NCBI RefSeq assembly: GCF_000723465.1 | Contig: NZ_HF545616.1 | Span: forward strand, 558,001-622,000 | Source: Ruminococcus bicirculans (ex Wegman et al. 2014) | GTDB taxonomy: Bacteria; Bacillota; Clostridia; Oscillospirales; Ruminococcaceae | Length of the DNA stretch: 64,000 bases | Reading direction: 5' to 3' | Shown: one piece after another, positions 8,517-17,434 of the stretch | Numbering within the stretch: position 1 is the stretch's first letter | Layout: every line of letters begins with the position of its first letter | Notes under the pieces: model-generated | The model's database searches: none | Told to the model about the DNA's origin: nothing | What the model saw: only the letters and a program-made list of their open reading frames with translations | Program-made: the position numbers and the translations under genes

Positions 8517-9176
8517 TTAGTCGGTATAATAATCCTCAACAGTGTAATCAGGCATTTCCTCATATTTTGGCGGATATGTTCCTATTACCTCGAAAGCGTT
8601 TGAACGCTGCCACATGGAAGCTGTCACCATGACTTCAAAGCCCTCACCGAAATCGCAGGCGTAGTCCATAGGCTTCCTTTTCGGCACACCGAAGCCTGCC
8701 AGCATATTCATTATAAGACCTCCGTGGGTGCATACCGCAACATTTGTAAGACCCTCGTACATCATATCGGAAATGATGATGTTCAGAGCTTCATAACAGC
8801 GGTTTATGACCTCTCTTGTTGATTCGCCGTTCGGCGGAGGATTGTCAAGTCCTCCTTTTATGAACTGCTCATAATCAGGGTCATTCATAAGCTCATCAGC
8901 GGTCTTGTTCTCAAACTTGCCGAAGTCCATTTCACGAAGCTCGGGCATCTCAGCCACAAGCCTGTTAGGCTGGAGTATAGATATAGTCTGTTTGCACCTT
9001 TTTAAAGGCGAGGTGTAGACCTTCTGCACCGAAGGGTAATCATACTTTTCTATCTTTTCATAAAGCTGGTCAGCACCCTCTCTGCACAGCGGCAAGTCGG
9101 TAGTACCGATATAACGTCCGTCAAGATTTGCCTGCGTCATTCCGTGACGGATAAATGCTATTCTGTAGCCTTTCAT
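8517..9176 (-). CDS. Histidine phosphatase (phosphoglycerate-mutase-like) family protein
   Basis: 219 residues. The catalytic 'RHGMTQAN' lies at residues 10-17, with the phosphohistidine His at 11. Also visible are 'LKRCKQTI' (the second substrate Arg), 'ELREMDFGKFENKTADEL' and 'VCTHGGLIMNML' (the second catalytic His). Enzymes of this type remove phosphate from sugars, nucleotides or cobamide precursors; the substrate cannot be read from sequence. It is the first gene of a minus operon with the DUF975-like gene and the pseudouridine synthase. Confidence 0.88.
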   Translation of the reverse strand: MKGYRIAFIRHGMTQANLDGRYIGTTDLPLCREGADQLYEKIEKYDYPSVQKVYTSPLKRCKQTISILQPNRLVAEMPELREMDFGKFENKTADELMNDPDYEQFIKGGLDNPPPNGESTREVINRCYEALNIIISDMMYEGLTNVAVCTHGGLIMNMLAGFGVPKRKPMDYACDFGEGFEVMVTASMWQRSNAFEVIGTYPPKYEEMPDYTVEDYYTD

Positions 9177-9271
9177 ATTTAAAATACCTGCTTTCTTTTT
9201 CTTTTATGATAAGTGATTTAAAACCTGCACAAATTTTTTTCACTTAAATACGTCATTTTATAGATTTTATA

Positions 9272-9300
9272 TTTACAAATACATAAATTTATAGTATAAT
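9272..9300 (+). promoter_or_regulatory. Sigma-A promoter for the XRE regulator
   Basis: TTTACA (9272-9277), 17 bp spacer, TATAAT (9295-9300), in an AT-rich gap. The transcript would start about 45 bp before the ATG at 9350. Confidence 0.7.
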
Positions 9301-9349
9301 AGAATAATGGTTGAAAAACCAATATGATTTTATACATGGGAGATATTAC

Positions 9350-9943
9350 ATGAGCAATGACAGCAAAGATGAGCTGACTCTCAGGATAGGTGAGAAGCTT
9401 ACCGCCGCAAGGATAGAAAGCGGCTATACACAAAGCTGTGCGGCTAGAGCAGTCGGCACCAGCCAGTCTTGCATATCAGCCGTTGAACACGGCAAAAAGC
9501 AGAACGTCAATATCATCATTGCTCTTATAAAGCTTTACGGTGCTTCCTATGAAGATGTGTTCGGTTTAGTCAAGGTCAGAGAAAAAAACTCTGCGTTAGG
9601 CTGTCCGGACGAGGGAAGCGAGCTGCTGAGGGAGCTTATAAAAGACAGCGGCATAAAGGGCCTTGAAACTCAGACGGACATGGCGGTGAAAATATGCACC
9701 TATATGCTTTTGAGAAAGCTTTACTCTGAAAATCCTCACAACTCCCACAAGCTTTTTGAGCTTGACACTGAGGAAACCATGGAACGCTGTGTAAAATATC
9801 TTTCTGCTCAGCCTAAAGACCTTGACAGGATCCTTGGTATGGCAGGAAAAAAGGTGAACAGGCTCGAGGTTTCAGTGGAAAAAAATCCTGAACTGAGGGC
9901 GTTTATCAAAGAGTGCGAACACATTTTGCTCGCTTGCACATAA
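9350..9943 (+). CDS. XRE-family transcriptional regulator
   Basis: 197 residues. Residues about 9-72 form a lambda-repressor-type HTH: 'IGEKLTAARIESGYTQ', then 'AARAVGTSQSCISAVEHGKK' as the recognition part. The remaining 120 residues are helical with no domain I recognise. The ATG at 9350 was chosen because GGGAG lies 7-8 nt upstream; an earlier in-frame start (9311) adds 13 residues. It sits just upstream of the apbE-rnf operon in the same direction and could regulate it, but that is only positional inference. Confidence 0.85.
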   Translation: MSNDSKDELTLRIGEKLTAARIESGYTQSCAARAVGTSQSCISAVEHGKKQNVNIIIALIKLYGASYEDVFGLVKVREKNSALGCPDEGSELLRELIKDSGIKGLETQTDMAVKICTYMLLRKLYSENPHNSHKLFELDTEETMERCVKYLSAQPKDLDRILGMAGKKVNRLEVSVEKNPELRAFIKECEHILLACT

Positions 9944-10018
9944 GAATTTTGATACCGATGTTATCATACTTCGGATATTATAACACACTTTTCAACTAAT
10001 TTCAAGTGAGGTATAAAA

Positions 10019-11017
10019 ATGAAAAAGCCTGAAAGGCGGCTGTTTGTATCGGTAGCGTGTGCGGCGGCTCTTATGGTGTGCGGAGCGGTTATGATTCATC
10101 TTGATAAGAAGCCAGATGAAGCGACATTTTTCGCCATGGATTGCCCATGCACGGCGGCTGTGTACGGCGGCGACGCTGAGGCGGTGAAAGAGCGGATAAA
10201 GGCTTTGGAAAAGCTTTATTCGCCTTATGAGGAAGGCTCGGAGATATCACGGCTCAATGAGAGCGGCAGGCTTGAGCTTTCTGAGGAAACTGCACATCTT
10301 ATAGAAAAGAGCATAGAGCTTACAAAAAAATACGGCGGAGCGGATATTTCCGCAGGGGCAGTGACGGAACTTTGGAACGTTACTGGCGATGAGCCGAGAG
10401 TGCCTGAGCAAAGTGAGATGCAGACTGCTCTTTCCGCTGTGGGATATGGGAATATAAAGCTTTCGGGGAGCGAATGTGTCCTTGAAAACGGCACACAGAT
10501 AGACGTGGGCTGTGACGGAAAGGGCTTTGCCCTTGACGAAGCGAAAAAGCTGTTGGATAGTGAAAAAGCCGATTGTGCGGTGGTGAGCTTTGGCTCGTCA
10601 ACGCTTCTTTACGGGCAGAAGCCGGATAAAACAGATTTCAAGGTTGCGGTCACAGACCCTTTTGATAACGATAACACCTGCCTTAGCTTCACAAGCGGCG
10701 GTGGATTTGTTTCCACTTCTGGTGGATATGAGCGTTATTTTGAAGCACAGGGCAAAAAGTGGAGCCATATTTTTGACCTGACAACAGGCTATCCATGCGA
10801 AACAGACCTTGTTTCAGTCACTGTGATAGGGCAGAGCGGCATTGAAACCGATTTTCTGTCTACCTGCATTTTTATTGGCGGAAGCGTTGAGCTTGACAGG
10901 TGGCTCAGTGATGAAAATATAGAAGTTATTGCCATTGATGAAAATGGCATAGTTTATTGCTCTGACAGTATAAAGAGCAGGATAAGTATAAGTGATGATA
11001 AATTCAGGTTTGAATAG
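10019..11017 (+). CDS. apbE: FAD:protein FMN transferase (ApbE)
   Basis: 332 residues with an N-terminal membrane anchor (about 9-25). ApbE motifs in order: 'FFAMDCPCTAAVYG', 'DVGCDGKGFALD' (the family's D-x-G-x-x-x-K-G), 'VSTSGGYERYF', 'WSHIFDLTTGYP' and 'DFLSTCIFIGG'. The enzyme transfers FMN from FAD to a Thr of target proteins outside the membrane. Its targets here should be RnfG and RnfD, encoded a few kb downstream. The gap to rnfC is 27 bp, so it is probably the first gene of the rnf operon. No convincing promoter was found in the 75 bp before it. Confidence 0.93.
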   Translation: MKKPERRLFVSVACAAALMVCGAVMIHLDKKPDEATFFAMDCPCTAAVYGGDAEAVKERIKALEKLYSPYEEGSEISRLNESGRLELSEETAHLIEKSIELTKKYGGADISAGAVTELWNVTGDEPRVPEQSEMQTALSAVGYGNIKLSGSECVLENGTQIDVGCDGKGFALDEAKKLLDSEKADCAVVSFGSSTLLYGQKPDKTDFKVAVTDPFDNDNTCLSFTSGGGFVSTSGGYERYFEAQGKKWSHIFDLTTGYPCETDLVSVTVIGQSGIETDFLSTCIFIGGSVELDRWLSDENIEVIAIDENGIVYCSDSIKSRISISDDKFRFE

Positions 11018-11044
11018 TCATAAAGTATGATAAGGGGGAAAATT

Positions 11045-12349
11045 ATGAAACTCAACAGCATTTTTCTTTCCCACAAAAAGGGGACGGAAAACAGCGAAAC
11101 TATCGCCATGCCGCTGCCTGCAAGAGTGAAGATATCCATGTCACAGCACATGGGAGCACCTTGCGAGCCGACAGTTGCCAAGGGTGACAGAGTGCTTGTG
11201 GGACAGGTCATAGGCGAAAGCAACGCTTTTATGTCATGCCCTGTTCACTCGTCTGTGTCAGGCACAGTGGCGGCGATATCCGAACTGCTCACAGCAGGCG
11301 GAAAGGTGTGCAAAATGGTGGAGATCGACACCGACGGAGAGCAGGAGGTATCACCTGACGTAAAGCCGCCTGTTATAACAGACAAGGCGAGCCTTTGTGA
11401 AGCCGTAAGGCAGTCAGGCTGCTGCGGAATGGGCGGCGCAGGCTTCCCGACGCACATAAAGCTCAACTTTGACGAGAGCAAATACAAGGTTGATACTCTT
11501 GTTATAAACGCCGCTGAGTGTGAGCCTTACATAACAAGCGACTATCGTGAGATGATGGAGAACGCTGACGATGTTATGTGCGGAATAAAGCTCGTGCGTG
11601 ATATGCTGGGGCTTAAAAAGGTCGTTATCGGTATCGAGGACAACAAGCCACAGGCTATAAAGCTTATGCGTGAAAAGTCGGCTGATGATGAAAGTATCGA
11701 AGTAAAGGTGCTGAAGTCATGCTATCCTCAGGGTGCAGAAAAGGTGATAATATTCAACGCCACGGGACGTGTAGTTGGCGAGGGTCAGCTTCCGTCAGAT
11801 CAGGGCGTTATCGTAATGAACGTTACCACAGCAGGCTTTATCGGTGAGTATTCCAAAACAGGTATGCCACTCATATCAAAGCGTATAACTGTTGACGGTG
11901 ACGTGGTATCTACTCCATGCAATGTGAAAGTACCTATAGGAACTTCTGCGGAGGATATACTGAAATTCGGTGACTGTGATAAAGAAAAGGTTAGAAAAGC
12001 CCTTTTTGGCGGTCCTATGATGGGAATGTGCCTTTATGAGCTTGACACCCCTGTGACAAAGACCACAAACGCCATTCTTGCATTTGGTGAAAAGGCTGAT
12101 AAGAAAAAGGGTATCGAGGACAGGTGCACACAGACAAACTGCATAAAGTGCGGAAGATGTATCTCTGCTTGTCCGCTGAATCTTATGCCTACAGAGCTTG
12201 AAAAGGCTTATGACAGGCGTGATAAGGAAGCTCTTATGAAGCTAAAGGTGGGTCTTTGCATGAACTGCGGTTCGTGTTCATACGTCTGTCCTGCAAAGAG
12301 AGATCTTGCAGAGAAAAATCAGCTTGCAAAAGCTTTCATAAGAACATAA
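11045..12349 (+). CDS. rnfC: Rnf complex subunit C
   Basis: 434 residues. The N-terminus carries a biotinyl/lipoyl-like barrel ('MGAPCEPTVAKGDRVLVGQ'). The NADH/FMN region shows 'GCCGMGGAGFPTHIKL'. Two 4Fe-4S sites lie near the C-terminus: 'CIKCGRCISACP' and 'CMNCGSCSYVCP'. The ATG at 11045 follows AAGGGGG; an in-frame start at 11027 adds six residues before the RBS and was rejected. RnfC is the peripheral subunit that exchanges electrons with NAD. It lies 13 bp before rnfD. Confidence 0.95.
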   Translation: MKLNSIFLSHKKGTENSETIAMPLPARVKISMSQHMGAPCEPTVAKGDRVLVGQVIGESNAFMSCPVHSSVSGTVAAISELLTAGGKVCKMVEIDTDGEQEVSPDVKPPVITDKASLCEAVRQSGCCGMGGAGFPTHIKLNFDESKYKVDTLVINAAECEPYITSDYREMMENADDVMCGIKLVRDMLGLKKVVIGIEDNKPQAIKLMREKSADDESIEVKVLKSCYPQGAEKVIIFNATGRVVGEGQLPSDQGVIVMNVTTAGFIGEYSKTGMPLISKRITVDGDVVSTPCNVKVPIGTSAEDILKFGDCDKEKVRKALFGGPMMGMCLYELDTPVTKTTNAILAFGEKADKKKGIEDRCTQTNCIKCGRCISACPLNLMPTELEKAYDRRDKEALMKLKVGLCMNCGSCSYVCPAKRDLAEKNQLAKAFIRT

Positions 12350-12362
12350 GGAGGTAAGAAAA

Positions 12363-13304
12363 ATGGAAAAAATGCTTGTCAGCCCTTCGCCTCAGATAAG
12401 GGATAATATTTCTACCTCTAAGGTGATGACCCATGTGCTTGTGGCGCTTTGCCCTGCACTTGCAATGTCTGCCTATGTTTTCGGCGGACGTGCACTTATG
12501 CTCACAGGCTTCTGCATGATAACGGCACTCATATGGGAAAGGCTTTGCAATCTTATAATGAAAAGGCCTGATTCCACAAAGGACGTTTCGGCACTTGTGA
12601 CCGGTATGCTTTTGGCGTTCAATCTCCCTGTGACAATGCCTTATTGGCAGGCTGCTATCGGCACATTCGTTGCTATCGTTATAGTAAAGCAGCTTTTCGG
12701 CGGTCTGGGACAGAATTTTGCCAACCCTGCTATCGTGGGAAGAATAGTTCTTATGCTTGCTTTCACAGGCAACATGACCCATTGGGTAGTGCCTTTCTAT
12801 GACCCTGACAATATCGTAACAGGTGCGACCCCTCTTGCGGCGGCACATTCCGCCCCTGCCGATTATCTAGATCTTTTCCTCGGAAAAGTAGGCGGCTGTC
12901 TTGGCGAGGTGTCTGCGGCGGCATTGCTCATTGGCGGCATATACCTTATAATGATGAAGATAATCTCAGTACATACACCCCTTGCATTTATCGGCACAGT
13001 TTTCGTGTTCTCATATCTTTGCGGCGAGGACGGCATCTATCAGATACTTGCAGGCGGCGTAATGCTCGGTGCATTCTTCATGGCAACTGACTATGTTACA
13101 ACTCCTGTTACAAAAACAGGCAAGGTGATATTCGGTATCGGCTGTGGTATCATCACTTGTGTGATACGCTTCTTCGGCTCTTATCCTGAGGGCGTTTCAT
13201 TCTCAATACTGCTTATGAATATACTTACACCATATATCGACATGATAACAAAAACAAAGCCTTTAGGGGCTATAACAAAGAAGAAGGAGGCGAAGTCTGA
13301 ATGA
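12363..13304 (+). CDS. rnfD: Rnf complex subunit D, FMN-binding membrane subunit
   Basis: 313 residues with about nine to ten membrane helices. The 'TGATPLAAA' motif near residue 160 is the covalent FMN attachment site, with its Thr as the acceptor. An excellent RBS (AAGGAGG) precedes the ATG. The stop overlaps the rnfG ATG by 4 bp. RnfD forms part of the ion channel and electron path of the complex. Confidence 0.95.
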   Translation: MEKMLVSPSPQIRDNISTSKVMTHVLVALCPALAMSAYVFGGRALMLTGFCMITALIWERLCNLIMKRPDSTKDVSALVTGMLLAFNLPVTMPYWQAAIGTFVAIVIVKQLFGGLGQNFANPAIVGRIVLMLAFTGNMTHWVVPFYDPDNIVTGATPLAAAHSAPADYLDLFLGKVGGCLGEVSAAALLIGGIYLIMMKIISVHTPLAFIGTVFVFSYLCGEDGIYQILAGGVMLGAFFMATDYVTTPVTKTGKVIFGIGCGIITCVIRFFGSYPEGVSFSILLMNILTPYIDMITKTKPLGAITKKKEAKSE

Positions 13305-13861
13305 AAGATAAAATAATGCCTCCATTGGTGCTGACTATAATATGTATAGTTGTCAGCGGACTTTTGGTGCTTGCCTATAATGCCACATATGTTGACAATA
13401 CAGGTGTTCTTACAGACGATATGAAAAAGGGCTGTGAGGAGATATTCGGCAAGGGCGATTATGAGATAATGCTTGACGGCGAGGGTGACAGCAAGACCCC
13501 TGTCACATTTGATACAGAGGGCGTGAACTCCATTATCACAGATAAAGATAACGGCAGATGCGTTATCGAGATAACTGAGGACGGCTATTCAAAGGGTGGA
13601 CTTCATCTGCTTATCGGTATAAACAGCGAGGGAACTATCGAGGGGATAGAGTTTCTCTCTATAGGCGAAACTCCGGGTCTTGGCACAAAGGTGCAGGACG
13701 ATAGTTTTCTTTCAAAGCTAAAGGGCTTTGGTGTTGACACTGATGAAAATTCTATCGACAATGTTACCGCTGCCACCTATTCTTCAAAGGGAATGAAATC
13801 TGCGTGCAAAAAGGCTGTGAAGCTTTTTGACGAGCATAAGGAGGAGATACTCAATGGCTGA
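13301..13861 (+). CDS. rnfG: Rnf complex subunit G, flavoprotein
   Basis: 186 residues. One N-terminal helix (about 8-27) is followed by an external FMN-binding domain. The flavinylation site usually reads (S/T)-G-A-T-x-(S/T); here the matching block is 'NVTAATYSSKG', with Ala in place of Gly. The acceptor Thr is kept. The gene overlaps rnfD at its start and rnfE at its end, as expected for a tightly coupled operon. Upstream apbE supplies the FMN transferase. Confidence 0.93.
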   Translation: MKDKIMPPLVLTIICIVVSGLLVLAYNATYVDNTGVLTDDMKKGCEEIFGKGDYEIMLDGEGDSKTPVTFDTEGVNSIITDKDNGRCVIEITEDGYSKGGLHLLIGINSEGTIEGIEFLSIGETPGLGTKVQDDSFLSKLKGFGVDTDENSIDNVTAATYSSKGMKSACKKAVKLFDEHKEEILNG

Positions 13862-14537
13862 GAAAAATTCTAATCTGTATGAATTTACAAAGGGTATCAT
13901 AAAGCAAAACCCGACACTTGTTACGCTCCTTGGTATGTGTCCGACCCTTGCGGTCACAACAATGGCGAAAAACGGTATCGGAATGGGACTTGCCACAACG
14001 TTCGTGCTTGTCTGCTCAAACTTTGTTATATCCCTTTTGAAAAACGCTATCCCAAAGGCTGTAAGACTGCCTTGCTTTATCGTAATAATCGCAGGCTTCG
14101 TTACTCTTATCGAGTTTCTTATGAAAGGCTATATACCTGAGCTTTACAGTGCATTAGGCGTATTCCTGTCCCTTATCACGGTAAACTGTATTATCCTTGG
14201 CAGAGCGGAGGCTTTTGCCAGCAAGAACAAGATATTCCCGTCAGTCCTTGACGGACTTGGAATGGGTCTTGGATTTACACTTTCACTTTTCACAATGGGT
14301 TCTATAAGAGAGATACTTGGCACAGGCTCATGGTTCGGCTTCAAGATACCTTTCCTGTGCGACGATCCTATGACAGTGTTCATCATGCCGGCAGGCGGAT
14401 TTTTCGTGCTTGGCTGTCTTATCGCACTTGTGAACAAGATAGCGAACAAGAAGCCGCCAAAGGAGATTTCCTGCTCAGGCTGCCCAAATGCGGCTTTGTG
14501 CAAGGGTCAGTGCAGAACAGAGAGTGAGGAGGCATAA
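13854..14537 (+). CDS. rnfE: Rnf complex subunit E
   Basis: 227 residues with six membrane helices. Typical RnfE/NqrD features are 'NPTLVTLLGMCPTLAVT' near the N-terminus, 'LGVFLSLITVNCIILGRAEAFA' (in two parts) and 'SIREILGTGSWFG'. The C-terminus has an extra Cys-rich tail ('CSGCPNAALCKGQC'), seen in some clostridial homologues and possibly metal-binding. AAGGAGG precedes the ATG, which lies within the rnfG end. Confidence 0.93.
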   Translation: MAEKNSNLYEFTKGIIKQNPTLVTLLGMCPTLAVTTMAKNGIGMGLATTFVLVCSNFVISLLKNAIPKAVRLPCFIVIIAGFVTLIEFLMKGYIPELYSALGVFLSLITVNCIILGRAEAFASKNKIFPSVLDGLGMGLGFTLSLFTMGSIREILGTGSWFGFKIPFLCDDPMTVFIMPAGGFFVLGCLIALVNKIANKKPPKEISCSGCPNAALCKGQCRTESEEA

Positions 14538-14539
14538 AA

Positions 14540-15109
14540 ATGAGCTACATACTTATACTTATCGGCTGTGTGTTCGTAAATAACGTTGTGCTTTCTCAGT
14601 TCATGGGAATATGTCCTTTCCTTGGCGTATCAAAGCAGATGAAATCATCTGTGGGAATGGGTGCAGCAGTAATATTCGTTATGATATGCGCAACAGCTAT
14701 CACATATCCTGTATACAGACTTCTTGAGCATTTTGGTATAGAGTATCTCAAAACAGTGGCATTCATACTTGTTATAGCAATGTTCGTTCAGCTTGTTGAG
14801 ATAGTCATGAAAAAGATGATGCCGCCTCTCTATAAGGCACTGGGCGTTTATCTGCCTCTTATCACAACCAACTGTGCAGTTCTCGGTGTTACTATCGGAA
14901 ACATAGACAACGGCTATAATTTTCTTCAGTCCCTTACAAACGCACTTGGAACAGGACTTGCGTTTACTCTTGCCCTCTTGCTTTTCAGCGGAGTAAGAGC
15001 AAGGATAGAAAACTGCGATTTTCCTGAAACTTTCAAGGGCGTACCTGCAACGCTCATTGCGGCGTCTATCGTTTCGCTAAGCTTTATGGGCTTTTCGGGA
15101 ATAATCTGA
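14540..15109 (+). CDS. rnfA: Rnf complex subunit A
   Basis: 189 residues with six membrane helices, paralogous to RnfE. Features: 'NNVVLSQFMGICPFLGVSK', 'LGVYLPLITTNCAVLGV' and a short C-terminus. RnfA and RnfE together hold the intramembrane Fe-S cluster in solved Rnf structures; the Cys of 'GICPFLG' and of 'TTNCAVLG' are the matching residues. The RBS is GGAGG at the end of rnfE. Confidence 0.95.
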   Translation: MSYILILIGCVFVNNVVLSQFMGICPFLGVSKQMKSSVGMGAAVIFVMICATAITYPVYRLLEHFGIEYLKTVAFILVIAMFVQLVEIVMKKMMPPLYKALGVYLPLITTNCAVLGVTIGNIDNGYNFLQSLTNALGTGLAFTLALLLFSGVRARIENCDFPETFKGVPATLIAASIVSLSFMGFSGII

Positions 15110-15124
15110 TAATAATTTATCGAT

Positions 15125-16396
15125 ATGAAACGATCAAGGGTTGAATTTACAAAGCCGATGAAAAAGACCCACACTATATTGATACCATCAATGCTTGACT
15201 TCCACTTTCCGCTACTTAAATATGCATTTCTTAGCGGCGGATATAAGTGCGACGTTATCGGGGTGAACGAATACAGTCGGTCACAAATGATAAACGCAGG
15301 CTGGGAATATTCAAATAATGATGTCTGCTTTCCCTGCAACCTCATAATAGGACAGTTCATATGTGCATTGAAAAGCGGCAAATATGACACCGCAAAAACA
15401 GCCCTGCTGCTGCCTCAAACAGGAGGAGGGTGCAGAGCGTGCAATTACATTATGCTGCTGCGAAAAGCTCTTTTGAAAGCCGGTCTGCAAAATGTTCCTG
15501 TGGTGTCACTTAATGTCAGCGGTGTTGAGAAACACAGCGGATTTTCCATAACGCCTAAAATGGTGCTGACGGCTTGTGCAGCGATCTATTACAGTGACTT
15601 GCTTTTGTATCTTTATAATGAGCTTTCACCCTATGAACTAAAAAAGGGTGAAACGCTTGATAAAGTCCGCCTATGGAACAGCAGGCTGTCACGGCTCTTT
15701 GAACATGGCAAAGCAGCCGATCCGATCTCAATGTGCGTCATATTCCGCAAGATATGCGAAAGCTTTGCTACAATAAATTGTGATAAAAGCAGATCGGTCA
15801 AAAAGGTCGCCGTAACAGGGGAGCTTTACATAAAATTCTGTGCTCTCGGCAACGGCGAAACGGAGAAATACCTCCGTGATCTCGGTTGTCATATATATAT
15901 GAGCGGCTTTGTTCCATACATAATGTACCTTACCGATTCCTGTACAAATGATGATAACATTTACGGAAGAAAAACCTTGGCAGGTGTGGGAGCAAAAGTC
16001 CTTATTGCCTATATGAAAACGCTTTGGTGCAAAATGAATTCTGCACTTGTACAAAACGGTTTCGAGCCTATGGAAGACTATAGATCCTTGAAAAGCTACG
16101 GTGAAAACTTTGGCTGCCTTGGCGAAACAATGGGGGACGGCTGGCTTATCGGTGCAGAAATGTGTTCAGCGTTGAAGAACGGCTGCAAAGGTGTTGTGAT
16201 GCTGTTGCCGTTTGGCTGCCTTGTGAGCCACACCTGTGCAAGAGGCATAATAAAGCGTATAAAAAAGCTCTACCCAGACAGCATCATAACGGCGGTAGAT
16301 CACGATTCGGGAACAGCGGACGTTAATATCAAAAACCGCATTAAGATGACCCTTGATTTTATGGATAATAATATAATAAAACACAACAAAAACTGA
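15125..16396 (+). CDS. HgdB/DUF2229-like protein (2-hydroxyacyl-CoA dehydratase family) inside the rnf operon
   Basis: 423 residues. It resembles the C-terminal half of the large CoA-dehydratase activase-related proteins: 'VEFTKPMKKTHTILIPSML' at the start, 'DVCFPCNLIIGQF' and 'GGGCRACNYIMLL' (Cys pairs), 'NFGCLGETMGDGWL', and 'PFGCLVSHTCARGIIKRI' with 'DHDSGTADVNIKNRIK' near the end. Many Cys could bind a 4Fe-4S or double-cubane cluster. No ASKHA ATPase activator domain is attached or adjacent. It has a poor RBS, lies 15 bp after rnfA and 22 bp before rnfB, in the same direction. I do not know a defined role for such a gene in Rnf; a redox partner or cluster-assembly role is inference. Confidence 0.75.
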   Translation: MKRSRVEFTKPMKKTHTILIPSMLDFHFPLLKYAFLSGGYKCDVIGVNEYSRSQMINAGWEYSNNDVCFPCNLIIGQFICALKSGKYDTAKTALLLPQTGGGCRACNYIMLLRKALLKAGLQNVPVVSLNVSGVEKHSGFSITPKMVLTACAAIYYSDLLLYLYNELSPYELKKGETLDKVRLWNSRLSRLFEHGKAADPISMCVIFRKICESFATINCDKSRSVKKVAVTGELYIKFCALGNGETEKYLRDLGCHIYMSGFVPYIMYLTDSCTNDDNIYGRKTLAGVGAKVLIAYMKTLWCKMNSALVQNGFEPMEDYRSLKSYGENFGCLGETMGDGWLIGAEMCSALKNGCKGVVMLLPFGCLVSHTCARGIIKRIKKLYPDSIITAVDHDSGTADVNIKNRIKMTLDFMDNNIIKHNKN

Positions 16397-16418
16397 AATT
16401 CTGAAAGAGGAGAATGAT

Positions 16419-17228
16419 ATGGAATATTTGATCCCTTTGGCTATATTTGCCGCTTTGGGCATATTGGCAGGCGTTCTGCTGACGGTGGCTTCAAAGGTTT
16501 TCGCCGTTGAGGTGGATGAGCGTGTTGACGCTATCGCAGAAGCGCTTCCGCAGGCAAACTGTGGTGCTTGTGGCTTTTCAGGCTGTGCAGACTATGCCGA
16601 CGCTATCGTGAACAAGGGTGCGGAATGTAACCTTTGCCGTCCGGGAGGCGAGGCTGCTGCAAAGAAGATAGCCGAGATAATGGGCGTTGAAGTGACTGCA
16701 GCAGAGCCACAGGTGGCTTTCGTGCGCTGTTCGGGAGATTGCTCTCATACACCGCATAAATACGATTTTGACGGCATTCAGAGCTGTGCGGCGTGCAACA
16801 GGTTTTATGACGGAAGCAAGCTTTGCACAAGCGGCTGTTTAGGCTACGGCGATTGTATCAAGGTCTGCTCTCAGGGGGCAATATCTATCGTTGACGGCAT
16901 TGCCGTTATCGACAAAGCAAAGTGCATGGGCTGTGGGCTTTGCGCAAAAGCCTGTCCAAATGGTCTTATCGCAGTGAGAAGGATCTCTCAGGCTGTGGAT
17001 ATCTGCTGTTCATCAAGAGATGTGGGCAGAGTGACAAGGTCTGTTTGTCCTAACGGCTGTATAGGCTGTAAGCTTTGCGAGAAAAACTGTCCGTCAGGTG
17101 CCGTTACAGTGCAGAACAACCACGCTGTTATCGACTATGACAAGTGTACAAACTGCGGAAAGTGTGCAGAGGTGTGCCGTGTCCACGCTATCAGGTCTAT
17201 CATGGGCGAAAAAGTGGAAGTGCAGTAA
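16419..17228 (+). CDS. rnfB: Rnf complex subunit B, multi-cluster ferredoxin subunit
   Basis: 269 residues. An N-terminal helix (about 3-24) is followed by the Fe-S binding 'NCGACGFSGCADY' with a fourth Cys in 'AECNLC', and then ferredoxin repeats ('CMGCGLCAKACP', 'CIGCKLCEKNCP', 'CTNCGKCAEVC'). RnfB takes electrons from reduced ferredoxin. It is the last gene of the operon, followed directly by a strong terminator. GAGGAG precedes the ATG. Confidence 0.95.
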   Translation: MEYLIPLAIFAALGILAGVLLTVASKVFAVEVDERVDAIAEALPQANCGACGFSGCADYADAIVNKGAECNLCRPGGEAAAKKIAEIMGVEVTAAEPQVAFVRCSGDCSHTPHKYDFDGIQSCAACNRFYDGSKLCTSGCLGYGDCIKVCSQGAISIVDGIAVIDKAKCMGCGLCAKACPNGLIAVRRISQAVDICCSSRDVGRVTRSVCPNGCIGCKLCEKNCPSGAVTVQNNHAVIDYDKCTNCGKCAEVCRVHAIRSIMGEKVEVQ

Positions 17229-17245
17229 AATATTTTGCTTTAAAG

Positions 17246-17283
17246 GCTCTCTTGACGTTTATGCGTCAGGGGAGCTTTTTTTT
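17246..17283 (+). terminator. Terminator of the rnf operon
   Basis: A 12-bp stem (GCTCTCTTGACG with its G-U-tolerant complement, 5-nt loop) followed by nine T. It begins 18 bp after the rnfB stop. Confidence 0.9.
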
Positions 17284-17338
17284 GTGCCAAAAATACACAG
17301 CCAAATTTGTGCAGTGTTCACGAAGAGTTTAGCATTTG

Positions 17339-17367
17339 TTGACATATACTTATAAATGATTTATAAT
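17339..17367 (+). promoter_or_regulatory. Sigma-A promoter for beta-helix protein 1
   Basis: TTGACA (17339-17344), 17 bp, TATAAT (17362-17367), both perfect consensus. About 67 bp before the ATG at 17435. Confidence 0.85.
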
Positions 17368-17434
17368 ACTATTTGTACGAATAATTGTCAGCGGCAAGAA
17401 AAATATAGCCGAACTTTAAGGGGAACACAGCAGA

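Noticed and set aside
9944-10018. Promoter of the apbE-rnf operon
   Set aside because: TTGATA and TATTAT-like hexamers are present but with the wrong spacing, so no call was made.
12336-12848. 170-codon frame antisense to rnfD
   Set aside because: His/Arg/Cys-rich composition typical of the reverse of a membrane gene; rnfD is certain.
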